Source: Amycolatopsis sp. GM8
Lineage (GTDB): Bacteria; Actinomycetota; Actinomycetes; Mycobacteriales; Pseudonocardiaceae
NCBI RefSeq assembly: GCF_021653975.1
Contig: NZ_JAJKFK010000002.1
Span: 744,001 to 808,000, forward strand
Direction: 5' to 3'
DNA length: 64,000 nucleotides
This document shows, in pieces, positions 8,914-18,379 of the stretch. Numbering within the stretch: the stretch's first letter is position 1; each line of letters begins with the position of its first letter. Position numbers and translations under genes: made by a program. The notes beneath the pieces were generated by a model, which was not told the origin of the DNA, made no database searches, and worked only from the letters and a program-made list of their open reading frames with translations.

Positions 8914-9240
8914 TCAGGCCAGAACGTCGGACAGGTCCGAGAGCAGCGCGGCCTTGGGCTTGGCGCCGACAATCTGCTTCACCGGCTTGCCGCCCTGGAA
9001 CAGGATCAGCGTCGGGATCGACATGACCTGGTAGTCACGCGCCGTGCCCGGGTTCTCGTCGACGTCGAGCTTGGCGATCTTGATCTTGTCCTTGTGCTGG
9101 GTGGCGATCTCCTCCAGCACCGGGGCGACCATCTTACAAGGGCCGCACCAGGTCGCCCAGAAGTCGACCAGGACCGGGGTCTCGCTGGTCAGCACGTCGT
9201 CTACGAACGACTTGTCGGTCACCTTCACGGTGTCGGACAT
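8914..9240 (-). CDS. trxA: Thioredoxin
   Basis: This 108-residue cytosolic disulfide reductase has the active site WCGPC at 31-35 and the cis-proline loop SIPTLILFQGG. It is reduced by the thioredoxin reductase encoded 37 bp upstream. AAGGAG precedes ATG 9240 by 6 nt. It matches Rv3914 (trxC) in position. Confidence 0.97.
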   Translation of the reverse strand: MSDTVKVTDKSFVDDVLTSETPVLVDFWATWCGPCKMVAPVLEEIATQHKDKIKIAKLDVDENPGTARDYQVMSIPTLILFQGGKPVKQIVGAKPKAALLSDLSDVLA

Positions 9241-9277
9241 GGTTTCTCCTTCAACTGTGGGATGCGAGATCGGGTGG

Positions 9278-10270
9278 TCAGTTGGCCGGGGCGTAGCCGC
9301 CGCCGACCAGTTCCGGCGCGATTTCGGCGGCTTCGACTTCGGCGTGTTCGGCGAGCCAGCGCTCGGCGTCGATGGCCGCACTGCAGCCCGAGCCGGCGGC
9401 GGTGATCGCCTGGCGGTAGGTGCGGTCGACGAGGTCACCGGCCGCGAACACCCCGTCGAGGTTCGTGTACGACGACCGGCCCTTGGTCTGCACGTAGCCG
9501 TCTTCGTCCAGGTCGACCTGGCCCTTCACCAGCGAGCTGCGCGGGTCGTGGCCGATGGCGACGAAGAAACCGGTCACATCCAGGATCGACTCCTCGCCGG
9601 TGACGGTGTCACGCAGCTTGACGCCGGACACCTTGCCGTCACCCTGCACCTCGACGACCTGCTTGTTCAGCGCCCAGCGGATCTTGTCGTTCGCGCGGGC
9701 ACGTTCCAGCATGATCTTCGAGGCGCGGAACTCCTCGCGCCGGTGGATGATCGTCACCGACTTCGCGAACTTGGTGAGGAACGTCGCCTCCTCCATGGCC
9801 GAGTCGCCACCGCCGATGACGGCGATGTCCTGCTCGCGGAAGAAGAATCCGTCACAGGTGGCACAGGCCGACACCCCGCGGCCGAGGAGCTCCTGCTCAC
9901 CCGGCACGTGGAGATACCGCGCGGCAGCACCCATCGCCAGCACCACGGCCTTCGCCGCGTACCGGACGCCGTTCGCCGTCACGTACTTGGTCTCACCGGT
10001 CAGCTCGACCTCTTCGACGTCTTCCGAGCGCAGCTCGGCACCGAAGCGCTCGGCCTGCTTGCGCATCTCGTCCATCAGCTCGGGACCCTGAATGCCGTCC
10101 CGGAACCCGGGGTAGTTCTCCACCTCGGTGGTCGTCATCAGCGCGCCACCGAACTGCGAACCCTCGAACACCAGAGGCTCGAGCTGGGCGCGCGCCGCGT
10201 AGACCGCCGCCGTGTACCCGGCCGGTCCGGATCCCACGATGATGAGGTTCCGAACGTTTTCCGCTGTCAC
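9278..10270 (-). CDS. trxB: Thioredoxin reductase (NADPH)
   Basis: A flavoenzyme of 330 residues that reduces thioredoxin with NADPH. It has the FAD-binding [10 protein letters not shown] near residue 13, the redox CATC at 136-139, the NADPH-binding [10 protein letters not shown] and the C-terminal FAD motif GVFAAGD. GTG 10270 has GGAGG 6 nt upstream. It lies directly upstream of trxA in one operon. In Streptomyces the equivalent operon is induced by SigR; I did not find a convincing SigR promoter here. Confidence 0.96.
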   Translation of the reverse strand: MTAENVRNLIIVGSGPAGYTAAVYAARAQLEPLVFEGSQFGGALMTTTEVENYPGFRDGIQGPELMDEMRKQAERFGAELRSEDVEEVELTGETKYVTANGVRYAAKAVVLAMGAAARYLHVPGEQELLGRGVSACATCDGFFFREQDIAVIGGGDSAMEEATFLTKFAKSVTIIHRREEFRASKIMLERARANDKIRWALNKQVVEVQGDGKVSGVKLRDTVTGEESILDVTGFFVAIGHDPRSSLVKGQVDLDEDGYVQTKGRSSYTNLDGVFAAGDLVDRTYRQAITAAGSGCSAAIDAERWLAEHAEVEAAEIAPELVGGGYAPAN

Positions 10271-10365
10271 CCGTGACCTCCGCTCGTCGTGACCTGCGTA
10301 CAGGCTCAACACGATCGTAAGGTCCAGTGTTCCCGGTGCTGTGACGTGCGTCCCGTCAGGAAAGA

Positions 10366-11103
10366 CTATTTGCCGACAACGCGGTCGAGCAGGGGTTTCG
10401 GACCGCAGTCCGGGGCCAGCGCGACCAACCGGAACTCCGCCAGCTTGCCCGTCGTGAGCAGCACGAACACGGCCGGCTGCCCGTCCAGCGTGCCCGGGCG
10501 CACCCCGATCGGTGACACCGCCGGCGCGAAGCCGACCTGCTGCAGGCACGTGCTCAGCCGCTGCGCGTCGCCGAACGGGCCGTAGTCCTTGACCCCGGTG
10601 GACAGCTGGCCGACCGCGGCCTGCGGCTGGTCGCTGCGCAGCGCCAGCTCGGAACCACCGGACTGGCTGCTCGCCGGCGGTTCGGCGACCGGCGTACCGG
10701 TCTGGTCCGATGAACCGGGCACGACGATGGCGATCGCCGCCACCGCGGCCGCGGCGACGGCCACCACCCCGCTGATCCAACCGATCCGCTGGTTCCGCCT
10801 GCGGCGGGCCGCGGCCAGATCCACGACCGGCGCGACGCCCTGGGCCTCGGCCGCGAGGGCAGCGTCGATCCGGGCGGCGACCTCGGCGGGCATCGGCGGG
10901 GCCGGCGCTGTGGCCAGGCTCGCCAGGTCGGCGGTGGTCGCCTCGAGTGCTTCGATGATCGCGCGCGCCTCGGGGTCGGACTGGACCCGCGGCCACAGCT
11001 GCGCCGCTTCGCGTTCGTCCAGCACACCCGCGTGCAGATCAGCGAGCAGGTCGACAGACCAGGGCGGGCCGGCGGCCTCGATTCCCCTGCGTTCGTCCGT
11101 CAT
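10366..11103 (-). CDS. Membrane anti-sigma factor for SigM (RsmA-like)
   Basis: The 245-residue protein has a cytosolic N-terminal sigma-binding region (about 1-90), a basic stop (RRRRNQR), one transmembrane helix near 108-129 and an extracytoplasmic Pro/Ser linker followed by a small C-terminal domain with two cysteines. It is encoded 52 bp after the ECF sigma gene, matching Rv3912 (RsmA), the anti-SigM factor of M. tuberculosis. The HxxxCxxC zinc motif of ZAS anti-sigmas is absent. GGGAGGG precedes ATG 11103. Function rests on synteny and topology. Confidence 0.85.
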   Translation of the reverse strand: MTDERRGIEAAGPPWSVDLLADLHAGVLDEREAAQLWPRVQSDPEARAIIEALEATTADLASLATAPAPPMPAEVAARIDAALAAEAQGVAPVVDLAAARRRRNQRIGWISGVVAVAAAAVAAIAIVVPGSSDQTGTPVAEPPASSQSGGSELALRSDQPQAAVGQLSTGVKDYGPFGDAQRLSTCLQQVGFAPAVSPIGVRPGTLDGQPAVFVLLTTGKLAEFRLVALAPDCGPKPLLDRVVGK

Positions 11104-11155
11104 CGTCCCTCCCGTGCCTGCACCCGATCGGCCCGGGATTTCCCGGCCACGCCGT

Positions 11156-11770
11156 TCATCGGGCCTCCCCTCGGCGTTTGCTTTCGGAAGTTTGGACGTT
11201 CGCAATCGCATCCGGGTTCCGCAGATGACCAAGAACCTTCGCGAGCTTCGCGCGACCTCGGGCACACCGGCTCTTCACTGTTCCTTCGGCGATTCCGAGC
11301 AGCTTCGCGGTCTCGCTGACCGAGTATCCCTCGACGTCGACCAGCACGATCGGCGCCCGCTGGTCCTCCGGCAACTGGTCGAGCGCGGACTGGATGACCA
11401 GCCGCGTCTCCCGGTCGGCCATCGAGTCGCGCGGGGTGGCCGGCTCGTTGAACCCGGTCTCCGGCAGCGGCACGGTCGGGCGGGCCTGTCTGCGGCGCAC
11501 CCGGTCGAGGCAGGCGTTCACCACGATCCGGTGCAGCCACGTGGTCACCTGCGATTCGGCACGGAAGTTGCCGGCGGCCCGGAACGCGGAGATGAAGGCG
11601 TCCTGCAATGCGTCGGCCGCCTCTTCGGGGTCACGCAGTGTGCGCAGCGCGACGGCCCACATCCGATCCCGATGCCGCCGCACCAGCTCACTGAACGCGG
11701 AACCATCCCCAGCGGCATGGGCCGCGATGAGCTGGGCGTCCGTCGGTACGGCTGCGGTCACCCGCGACAC
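11156..11770 (-). CDS. sigM: ECF RNA polymerase sigma factor SigM
   Basis: The 204-residue ECF sigma factor has region 2 around ALRTLRDPEEAADALQDAFI and TWLHRIVVNACLDR (-10 recognition) and region 4 around LPEDQRAPIVLVDVEGYSV plus the GTVKSRCARGRAKL helix-turn-helix (-35 recognition). Gene order sigM-rsmA-trxB-trxA matches Rv3911 and neighbours. The GTG at 11770 lies 1 bp from the stop of the pseudokinase gene; a GTG at 11761 is also possible. Neither has a strong ribosome-binding site, which suggests coupling to the upstream gene. Confidence 0.92.
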   Translation of the reverse strand: MSRVTAAVPTDAQLIAAHAAGDGSAFSELVRRHRDRMWAVALRTLRDPEEAADALQDAFISAFRAAGNFRAESQVTTWLHRIVVNACLDRVRRRQARPTVPLPETGFNEPATPRDSMADRETRLVIQSALDQLPEDQRAPIVLVDVEGYSVSETAKLLGIAEGTVKSRCARGRAKLAKVLGHLRNPDAIANVQTSESKRRGEAR

Positions 11771-11771
11771 A

Positions 11772-13355
11772 CTACTGGGCGGGCAGGAACGTCAATTCGC
11801 CGATCTGGGACTGGTACTTGCCGCCGGTGCTCGTCAGCTGGGTGATCCAGATGATGAAGTACTGACCCTGCTGGGGTTGCGGCAGGGTGATGTCGGTCGA
11901 CGGGCCGTTCAGCGTGGCCGAACCCAGCACGTGGGTCGAGTTCAGGTCCGGGTTCTTGGAGTCGGCCGACCGCAGCTCGACCACCGTGCCCGGGCTGCCG
12001 CCCGCGATCGTCACCTTGCTCAGGTTGACCGGGTCGTCGAAGCTCGCGACGATGCCGACGCCCTGCTTGATCGTCGGGAACTGCTGGTTGTACTGGTCCG
12101 TGCGCCAGGTCGTGCCCGGGTCACCGTCGATCAGGTTCTTCGCCCGGCTCGTGTTGTCCCCGTCCCCGTCGGGGTTGTACACGGCGGCGCTGCTCGGCTT
12201 GACGGGCGCGCCGGGCTGCGCCGGACCGGGCGGCGGCGGGTTGTTGTTGACGGGCGGCGGGGCTGCCTGCGTGTTCGGCGGCGCCGCGGTGGCGGTCGGC
12301 TGCGCGACGTTGATCGCCGGACCGCTGCTGTTCGGGTTGTCCTGGAAGAAGCTGATCGCCATCATGCCGAGCCAGGCCAGGATGCCGACCGCGGCGACGA
12401 CCAGCACGGTCACGCCGAGTGCCAGCTTGCGCCGGCGGGCCCTGTCCTTGATCGGTTTCTTCGTGGTCCAGACCGTGCCGTCGTCATCGGGCTTCACGCC
12501 GGCGGCGTTGATCAGCTGGGTCCGTTCCTCGGCCTCGGCCGCGAGCCCGAGCGCCTGCAGGATCGCCGCGCTGGTGCGGATTCCGCCGTGGCCGCCGTCT
12601 TCGATCGTGCGGACGGCGAGCGAGGACAGCTCGGCCGGCACCGAAGGCACCAGCGAGCGGGGCGGGACCAGCCGCCCGTTCGGGGCGTGTGGCGCGGCCG
12701 GGATCGCCGCCGGACCGCCGGGCAGCGCCCATCGGCCGGTCAGCAGCAGGTACAGCACCGCGCCGATCGCCTTGACGTCGTCGCGCAGCGTCGCGTCGGG
12801 CAGCGGGCCCGGGAAGGCCAGCCGCAGCGTGCCGTCCGCGGTGAGGCGCAGGCGCTGCGGGTGGTCCAGACCGAGCACGAGACCCGAGTGGTGCGCGCGC
12901 TCGACCGCTTCGGCCAGCCGCTGCACCATCCGCGCCGCGGTGAGCGGGGCGACGGGATGCTCGGCCACCAGGTCGATGAGGTCGGTGCCCTTGGTCCACT
13001 CCGTGACCACGACACCCAGCAAACCTTCGCCGGAGGTGATGCCGCTGCCGAGGCTGAGCACGTCCAGCACGCGGGCGACGCCGTCGTGGCTGAACTTCGC
13101 GGCGTGGGCCGCGCGTTCGAGGGTGCGCCGCGCCGCACGGGCGGACTCGGCATCCGCCGGGTCACCGACCAGCATGGTCAGCGCGACATCACGGCGCAGC
13201 TGACCGTCGCGCGCACGCCAGAGATGGGCGCCCGCGCGTTCGTCGATGCCGAACTGGGCAAGGAGCCGGTACCTGCCATCGCCGACGACACTTCCGGGCG
13301 CGAGAGATCCTCCCCGCGACCGGACCCCGACCTGCTCGCTCCGCTTCTCGTTCAC
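11772..13355 (-). CDS. Membrane pseudokinase with extracellular discoidin-like domain (split MviN C-terminal half)
   Basis: The product of about 527 residues has an N-terminal kinase-like fold (about 20-270), one transmembrane helix near 320-346 and an extracellular Pro-rich linker plus a beta-rich C-terminal domain with the GDPGTTWRTDQY segment typical of F5/8-type sugar-binding domains. Catalytic residues are missing: the VAxK lysine is replaced in VALTMLVGD, no HRD loop is seen and DFG is replaced by LRLAFPGP. In M. tuberculosis these domains are fused to MurJ (Rv3910), and the phosphorylated pseudokinase recruits FhaA to block lipid II export. Here they form a separate gene after murJ. 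The GTG at 13355 is my choice; a TTG 30 bp upstream is possible. Confidence 0.85.
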   Translation of the reverse strand: MNEKRSEQVGVRSRGGSLAPGSVVGDGRYRLLAQFGIDERAGAHLWRARDGQLRRDVALTMLVGDPADAESARAARRTLERAAHAAKFSHDGVARVLDVLSLGSGITSGEGLLGVVVTEWTKGTDLIDLVAEHPVAPLTAARMVQRLAEAVERAHHSGLVLGLDHPQRLRLTADGTLRLAFPGPLPDATLRDDVKAIGAVLYLLLTGRWALPGGPAAIPAAPHAPNGRLVPPRSLVPSVPAELSSLAVRTIEDGGHGGIRTSAAILQALGLAAEAEERTQLINAAGVKPDDDGTVWTTKKPIKDRARRRKLALGVTVLVVAAVGILAWLGMMAISFFQDNPNSSGPAINVAQPTATAAPPNTQAAPPPVNNNPPPPGPAQPGAPVKPSSAAVYNPDGDGDNTSRAKNLIDGDPGTTWRTDQYNQQFPTIKQGVGIVASFDDPVNLSKVTIAGGSPGTVVELRSADSKNPDLNSTHVLGSATLNGPSTDITLPQPQQGQYFIIWITQLTSTGGKYQSQIGELTFLPAQ

Positions 13356-13437
13356 CCCACGCTCTCTCTTTCGCGCACCTAACAACCGAGCGTACGCGAG
13401 TACGACGGGTGATTCAGTCTTATCCGTGTGTCGATCG

Positions 13438-15555
13438 TTACCGGCGCTTGATCAACCGGGTGAACCGTTTCGTCGCCGGCGCCAGCTCTTCGACCTTCAG
13501 CGCCGCGAGTACCCCGAACGACACACCGAGCCCGACGAGCCCCTGCAGGATCACCTTGATCCAGGCGGTGATCCGCGGCCCGAAGTCCGGCACGATCGCC
13601 CCGACGAGCACGGCCGCGAGTACCCCGAGGGCACTCGCCACGAGGGTGAACAGGATGACGCCGAGCACCCGCTTGCTGCGCAGGTTGCCGAGGCTCACCC
13701 ACAGCCACACCTGGCCCATGATCGCGCCCACCACGAACGTCAGCGAGTTGACCATCATCGCGCCCAGCACGATGTTCTGATCCGACAACGTCGCCTGGCA
13801 CAGATACAGCAGCGGGATCTTGACGACCGTCATCACGATCATGATCAGCGTCGGCGTGCGCGCGTCCTTCATCGCGTAGAACACCCGCAGCTGCAACATG
13901 ACCAACGCGTACGGCAGCAGGCCGAACGCCGAGATGGCGAGCGCCTCGCCGAGCCGGGCCGCGTTCTCGGCCGAGTTCTGGCCGCCGCTGAACAGCGCGA
14001 TACCGATCGAGGAGCCGATCACGCTCATCACCGCGGCGATCGGCACGAGCATCACCGTCGAGATCCGCGAGGCGTACGACAGGTCGGCGACGACCTTGCG
14101 GGTGTCGCCGTCGGCGGCGTTCCGGCTCAGCCGCGGCATGATCGCGGTCAGCAGCGACACCCCGATGACGCCGTAGGGCAGCTGGAACAGCAGCCAGGCG
14201 TTGGAGTAAATGGTCACACCACCCGCGTCACCGCTGGTCAGCACTCGGGTGTTGATGGTGAAGCCGATCTGGCTGACCCCGACGTAGCCGAGGATCCAGA
14301 GCGCCAGCCCGCCGAACTCCTTCATCCGGCGGTCGATGCCCCAGCGCCACTTGAACCGGAACCCGGTGCGCAGCAGCGGCGGCACCAGCATCACGGCCTG
14401 CACCACGATGCCCAGCGTCACGCCGATGCCGAGCACGAGCAGTTTCGTGTCGCCCAGGCGCACGGGGTTCGTGCTGATCTCCCCCGGCAGCACCATGAAC
14501 AGCGCCAGCGTCACGATCACCACGAGGTTGTTGACCACCGGCGCCCAGGCGGCGGGCGCGAAGATCTGTTTCGCGTTGAGCACCGCTGAGAGCAGCGCGA
14601 ATATGCCGTAGAAGAAGATCTCCGGCAGCAGCAGCCGCGCGAACGCCGTGGTGAGCTCGGGACTCGCCTGGCCGGAGCCGCCGTCGAGGTACAGCGACGT
14701 GAACGCGGGCGCGGCGAAGACCGCGATGATCGTGCCGAACAGCAACAGCACGCATGCGACGGTCAGCATCCGCTGCGTGTACGCCTCACCGCCGTCGGGA
14801 TCGTCCTGCGAGCGCACCAGCAGCGGTACCACGACACTGCTCAGCACGCCGCCGAGCAGCAGCTCGAACACGATGTTGGGCAGCGTGTTCGCGATGTTGA
14901 ACGAGTCGTTGACGATGCCGGTGCCGACCGCCCACACCAGCATGATCTTCCAGAAGAAGCCGGTGATGCGGCTGATCAGCGACGCGACCGCGATCCGGCT
15001 GCTGGACTTGACCAGCGACGGCGCGGGAGCCGGTGCCTCGACCTTCGGCAGGTAGCCGGTCGCGTCGAGACCGGGGCCCTCGCCGAACGAGGAACTCGAG
15101 GACGGGCTCGGCAGCCGCGGCAGCATCCGGGTGGCCAGCGTGTCGTACGGACGCATCGAGTCCGGGTCCGCGACCGGCCACTTGGAGCTGGTCGGCACCC
15201 CGCCGACGCGCGGGATGAGCATCGTCGCGTCGGGGTCGTTCGGCTGCAGCGGTGGCGCGCCGAACGGCATGCTGTCCTGCTGCTCCCGCTCCTGGCGCCA
15301 CGGCCGGACCGGCGGGCGGCGCGGCGGCGGTGGCTGGCGATGGGGCGGCGGCTGTGGTGGTGGCTGCTGCCGGACGGGTGGGGGCTGGCCCTGCTGCCCG
15401 CGCGGCGGCACCTGGCGACGGCGCCCGTTCGGTGGCGGTACCCGCCGCGTGGGCTGTTCCGGCGGCGGCGTGCGCTCAGGTGGCGGTCGCCGAGTGACGC
15501 GATCGGCGGGACGCTCGGGTGGCCACCCCGGCTCTCTGTCCAACGCGTGCCCCAT
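13438..15555 (-). CDS. murJ: Lipid II flippase MurJ (MviN)
   Basis: The 705-residue protein has a long Pro/Arg/Gln-rich disordered N-terminus (about 1-185) and then the MurJ core of about 14 transmembrane helices, starting near SSSRIAVASLISRITGFFWK, with the VPLLVR and GVIGVSLLTAIMPRLSR segments of the family. MurJ flips lipid-linked peptidoglycan precursor across the membrane. The extension is unusual and probably interacts with cytosolic partners. The pseudokinase that follows in M. tuberculosis MviN is a separate gene downstream with an 82-bp gap. The ATG at 15555 has only a weak purine stretch upstream. Confidence 0.95.
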   Translation of the reverse strand: MGHALDREPGWPPERPADRVTRRPPPERTPPPEQPTRRVPPPNGRRRQVPPRGQQGQPPPVRQQPPPQPPPHRQPPPPRRPPVRPWRQEREQQDSMPFGAPPLQPNDPDATMLIPRVGGVPTSSKWPVADPDSMRPYDTLATRMLPRLPSPSSSSSFGEGPGLDATGYLPKVEAPAPAPSLVKSSSRIAVASLISRITGFFWKIMLVWAVGTGIVNDSFNIANTLPNIVFELLLGGVLSSVVVPLLVRSQDDPDGGEAYTQRMLTVACVLLLFGTIIAVFAAPAFTSLYLDGGSGQASPELTTAFARLLLPEIFFYGIFALLSAVLNAKQIFAPAAWAPVVNNLVVIVTLALFMVLPGEISTNPVRLGDTKLLVLGIGVTLGIVVQAVMLVPPLLRTGFRFKWRWGIDRRMKEFGGLALWILGYVGVSQIGFTINTRVLTSGDAGGVTIYSNAWLLFQLPYGVIGVSLLTAIMPRLSRNAADGDTRKVVADLSYASRISTVMLVPIAAVMSVIGSSIGIALFSGGQNSAENAARLGEALAISAFGLLPYALVMLQLRVFYAMKDARTPTLIMIVMTVVKIPLLYLCQATLSDQNIVLGAMMVNSLTFVVGAIMGQVWLWVSLGNLRSKRVLGVILFTLVASALGVLAAVLVGAIVPDFGPRITAWIKVILQGLVGLGVSFGVLAALKVEELAPATKRFTRLIKRR

Positions 15556-15587
15556 CTTCGGCGGTCGTCTCGGTCACTCCAGGGTAA

Positions 15588-17726
15588 TCACCTTGGCTGG
15601 CGGGCCCTGATCCGGCGATAGATCTGCCGGCCGGAGAGCAGGACCAGCGCGACCCCGCCGGCGATCGTCAGCACCAGGGTCACCACGCCGTACTGGTTGG
15701 ACCGCAGCTCGAACCGGGCCGGGTTGCCGAGCTGGGTGCCGCCGGGGGTGCTCAGCGCGACGGTGATGCTGAACCGGCCGGCGCGCAGCGCCTCCGCCGG
15801 AATGGTGATCTTGCGGTTCGCGCCGAGCCCGGCGGGCAGCCACTGGTCTCCGATGTCGCCCGTGCGCAGGCCGTTGCTGTTGTTGAGGGTGATCCGCACC
15901 GCGACCTGCACCGGCAGCATGTTGTTGAGGAACACCGGCAGCGGCGCCGAGCCCGAGGCCAGCGAGATCGGCACGGCCGGGGTGTCCACCGTGACCTGGC
16001 CGAGCAGGGCGTGCAGCTGGGTGCGGGCGTCGTTCGCGGAGACCTCGGCCGCGTCGGAGCTGCCCTGCCAGGCGGTCGAGCAGTTGCGGACGAGCCCGTA
16101 GCGCAGCGGGATGAGCAGCTGGTCGGGGTCCACCTGGGCGGCCGGGTCGACGGCCATCGCACCGCGCAGGTCCGCCATCGTCGACTCGACCGAGTCCATC
16201 GAATCGGTGACGGACGCGGGGGTGGCCGAGGCGACGTCCTCGGCGGTGTAGTTCATCGACGCGTGGCCGGACCCGGTCGTGTTCAACACTTGCGACAGCG
16301 GGGCCGCGGTCAGGAACTTGCGGTCGATCAGGTCACCGACTGCCTGCAGCAACTGGTTCAGTTCGGTCTCGGGGACCGACCACCGGCGCGGCGGCGCGAC
16401 GAGCACCGAGTCGCCACCGCCGGTCAATCCGCGGTAGGTGAGCGCGGCCAGCCCGTTCTGGGTGCCCACGGCCGGATCGTCCGGCGGCGTCGAGGCGCCC
16501 GACTCGGACCGGCCGGACGCACCGGTGAGACCGGTCGACACCAGCGAGTCGACCGGCTGCGCGCGCAGGGCTGTGCCGTTGACGGTCACGTCGCCCGCAC
16601 CGCCGCCGGACAGGTCCGAGGGATTCGCGATGAGCGTCTTGATTCCGTTGGCCTGCAAGGAGTTCAACGCGGCCGAGTCGAGCGGGCCCGCCGCCCAGAG
16701 CACGCCGGGCAGCGGCTGGGCGCCGCTGAGCTGCTGAACGCGCTGCGCCGTGTTGAGCGCGTAGGTCATCAGGTCCCCGCCGCGGACGCCGGCGAGCGCG
16801 GACAGGTCGGCGTCGGCGTACGGCAGCTGGATCACGCACTGGTTCGCGACGAGCTGCCGCAGCGACGCGAGCCACGCCTTCGCGGCGTCGGCACCGCCGC
16901 CGGGGACGTTGCCCGTATCGGTCCGGATGTCGTAGCCGCGGCTCATCGCGTCCACGGTGTCGAGCAGGTCGGGGTCGATGGCGTAGCAGATCGACCTGCT
17001 GAGCTGGGCATCGTCGCGCACCGCCAGCGCGGACGACACGAGCGCGTCGAGGCGCCCGCCGGGCCGCAGCTCAGCGGCCAGCGCGTCGTCACCGAGCACG
17101 ACCTTGCCGTTGAACGGGGCGGCGACGATCCGCGGCCGGGTGTCCGCGATGGGCCACAGCATGGTGACCTTCGCGGGCTGGCCCGGCGCCTGCGCAGCGG
17201 GCTTGCCGGGCGCGCCGAGGACGGGCAGCAGCAGGCTCATCGACGCGAGCCGGGCCTGACCGCCGTAGGCCGGGGTGCCGTTCACGTTGACCAGCAACGG
17301 ATACACACCCGCGCTGGGCAGCCGGAGGCCGCCCGCGGTCCCGTCGAGACGCACGGTGATGGTGAGCTGAGCGCTCTGCCCCGGCTCGAGCGTGCCCGGG
17401 TCGAGATCGAGGAACTTCGTACTCGACACGGCCGTCACCGCGGCGCCCGACATCATCGAGCGCACCTGACGCTCGGGGCCGAGCTTCTCGCCGAGCTCCA
17501 GGCGTGCCTGCAGCTCGCTGATCCGGCGGTCGCCGATGTTCGTCACGGTGCCGCTGATGTTGAGCGTGGTCGAGGTGGACGTCACGGTCCGCGGGTTCAG
17601 CTGGGTGACGTCCAGCCGCAGCCTCGGCGTGTCCGTGATCGGCTGCGCGGCCGCGCCGAGCGGCGCCAGCATGGTCAAGATGGCGACCGACGCTGCCACC
17701 AACAGGCTGGCGGCGAACCGCTTCAC
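15588..17726 (-). CDS. Exported membrane-anchored DUF6049 protein (Rv3909-like)
   Basis: The 712-residue protein has an N-terminal signal peptide ([20 protein letters not shown]) with an AAAQ cleavage region, a large extracytoplasmic part and one C-terminal transmembrane helix near 683-703 followed by a basic tail. It matches Rv3909 in position, between mutT4 and murJ. The function is unknown, but the conserved position next to murJ suggests a cell-envelope role. GAAGGAG lies 7 nt before GTG 17726, which overlaps the Nudix stop by 4 bp (GTGA). Confidence 0.85.
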   Translation of the reverse strand: MKRFAASLLVAASVAILTMLAPLGAAAQPITDTPRLRLDVTQLNPRTVTSTSTTLNISGTVTNIGDRRISELQARLELGEKLGPERQVRSMMSGAAVTAVSSTKFLDLDPGTLEPGQSAQLTITVRLDGTAGGLRLPSAGVYPLLVNVNGTPAYGGQARLASMSLLLPVLGAPGKPAAQAPGQPAKVTMLWPIADTRPRIVAAPFNGKVVLGDDALAAELRPGGRLDALVSSALAVRDDAQLSRSICYAIDPDLLDTVDAMSRGYDIRTDTGNVPGGGADAAKAWLASLRQLVANQCVIQLPYADADLSALAGVRGGDLMTYALNTAQRVQQLSGAQPLPGVLWAAGPLDSAALNSLQANGIKTLIANPSDLSGGGAGDVTVNGTALRAQPVDSLVSTGLTGASGRSESGASTPPDDPAVGTQNGLAALTYRGLTGGGDSVLVAPPRRWSVPETELNQLLQAVGDLIDRKFLTAAPLSQVLNTTGSGHASMNYTAEDVASATPASVTDSMDSVESTMADLRGAMAVDPAAQVDPDQLLIPLRYGLVRNCSTAWQGSSDAAEVSANDARTQLHALLGQVTVDTPAVPISLASGSAPLPVFLNNMLPVQVAVRITLNNSNGLRTGDIGDQWLPAGLGANRKITIPAEALRAGRFSITVALSTPGGTQLGNPARFELRSNQYGVVTLVLTIAGGVALVLLSGRQIYRRIRARQPR

Positions 17727-18247
17727 TCTCCGACTCCTTCGGTCGCCGGCTCTTCACCCGCGAACAGTTCGAGGGCCTTCCGCACCAGGGCGCGCTCGTC
17801 GGTGTAGGCGAGCCTGGTTTCCAGGTCCACGATGGGCACCCAGGCCACCTCGGTGACTTCGACGTCTTCGTCGGAAAGCTCGCCACCGACGGCTTCCAGC
17901 AGGAAATGATGCACCGTCTTGTGCACCCGCCGTCGCTCGGCCACGAACCAGTAGTCGATCGTGCCGAGCGGTGACAGCACTCGCGCCGAAATCCCGGTCT
18001 CCTCCTTGACTTCGCGCAGCGCTGTCTCCGGCAGGGTCTCACCGTCTTCGATATGGCCTTTGGGCAGTGACCACAGGAGCTTCCCGTGTCGGTCGAGGCG
18101 GCCGATGAGCACTGCCCGCAGCCGGTCCGCGTCGACCACCAACCCGCCGGCGGACGTCTCGTCGACCGTGGTCATCTTCCTTCCGCGGCGGCGTCGCGAC
18201 CTGCGCCGTGACTTGCCGCCACCGGAGCGACCGGCCGATCCAGACAT
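17723..18247 (-). CDS. Nudix hydrolase (MutT4-like)
   Basis: The 174-residue protein has a complete Nudix box, [20 protein letters not shown] followed by TGI, which coordinates Mg2+ for pyrophosphate hydrolysis. The N-terminal 24 residues are Arg/Ser/Gly-rich and probably disordered. Position equals Rv3908 (mutT4), divergent from pcnA. A TAGCAT -10 box (18254-18259) ends 6 nt before ATG 18247, so the mRNA is probably leaderless. The substrate, possibly a damaged nucleotide or dinucleotide, is not determined. Confidence 0.9.
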   Translation of the reverse strand: MSGSAGRSGGGKSRRRSRRRRGRKMTTVDETSAGGLVVDADRLRAVLIGRLDRHGKLLWSLPKGHIEDGETLPETALREVKEETGISARVLSPLGTIDYWFVAERRRVHKTVHHFLLEAVGGELSDEDVEVTEVAWVPIVDLETRLAYTDERALVRKALELFAGEEPATEGVGE

Positions 18248-18253
18248 GCTGCG

Positions 18254-18326
18254 ATGCTAGTCGTAACGGGTGCTCACCGGTCGCGAACGCGTAGTTGCGC
18301 CCTCACTTTCGGTCGATGGGTAGGCT
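18254..18326. promoter_or_regulatory. Divergent promoters nudix / pcnA
   Basis: On the minus strand TAGCAT (18254-18259) is spaced 6 nt from the Nudix ATG. On the plus strand TAGGCT (18321-18326) lies 8 nt before GTG 18335, an in-frame upstream alternative start for pcnA that would be leaderless. Both match the TANNNT -10 consensus; neither has a clear -35. Confidence 0.5.
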
Positions 18327-18379
18327 GGCTTCTCGTGTCTCGTCCGGCAACAGTGGACCTTGCAGGTGGTTGTGTCCCA

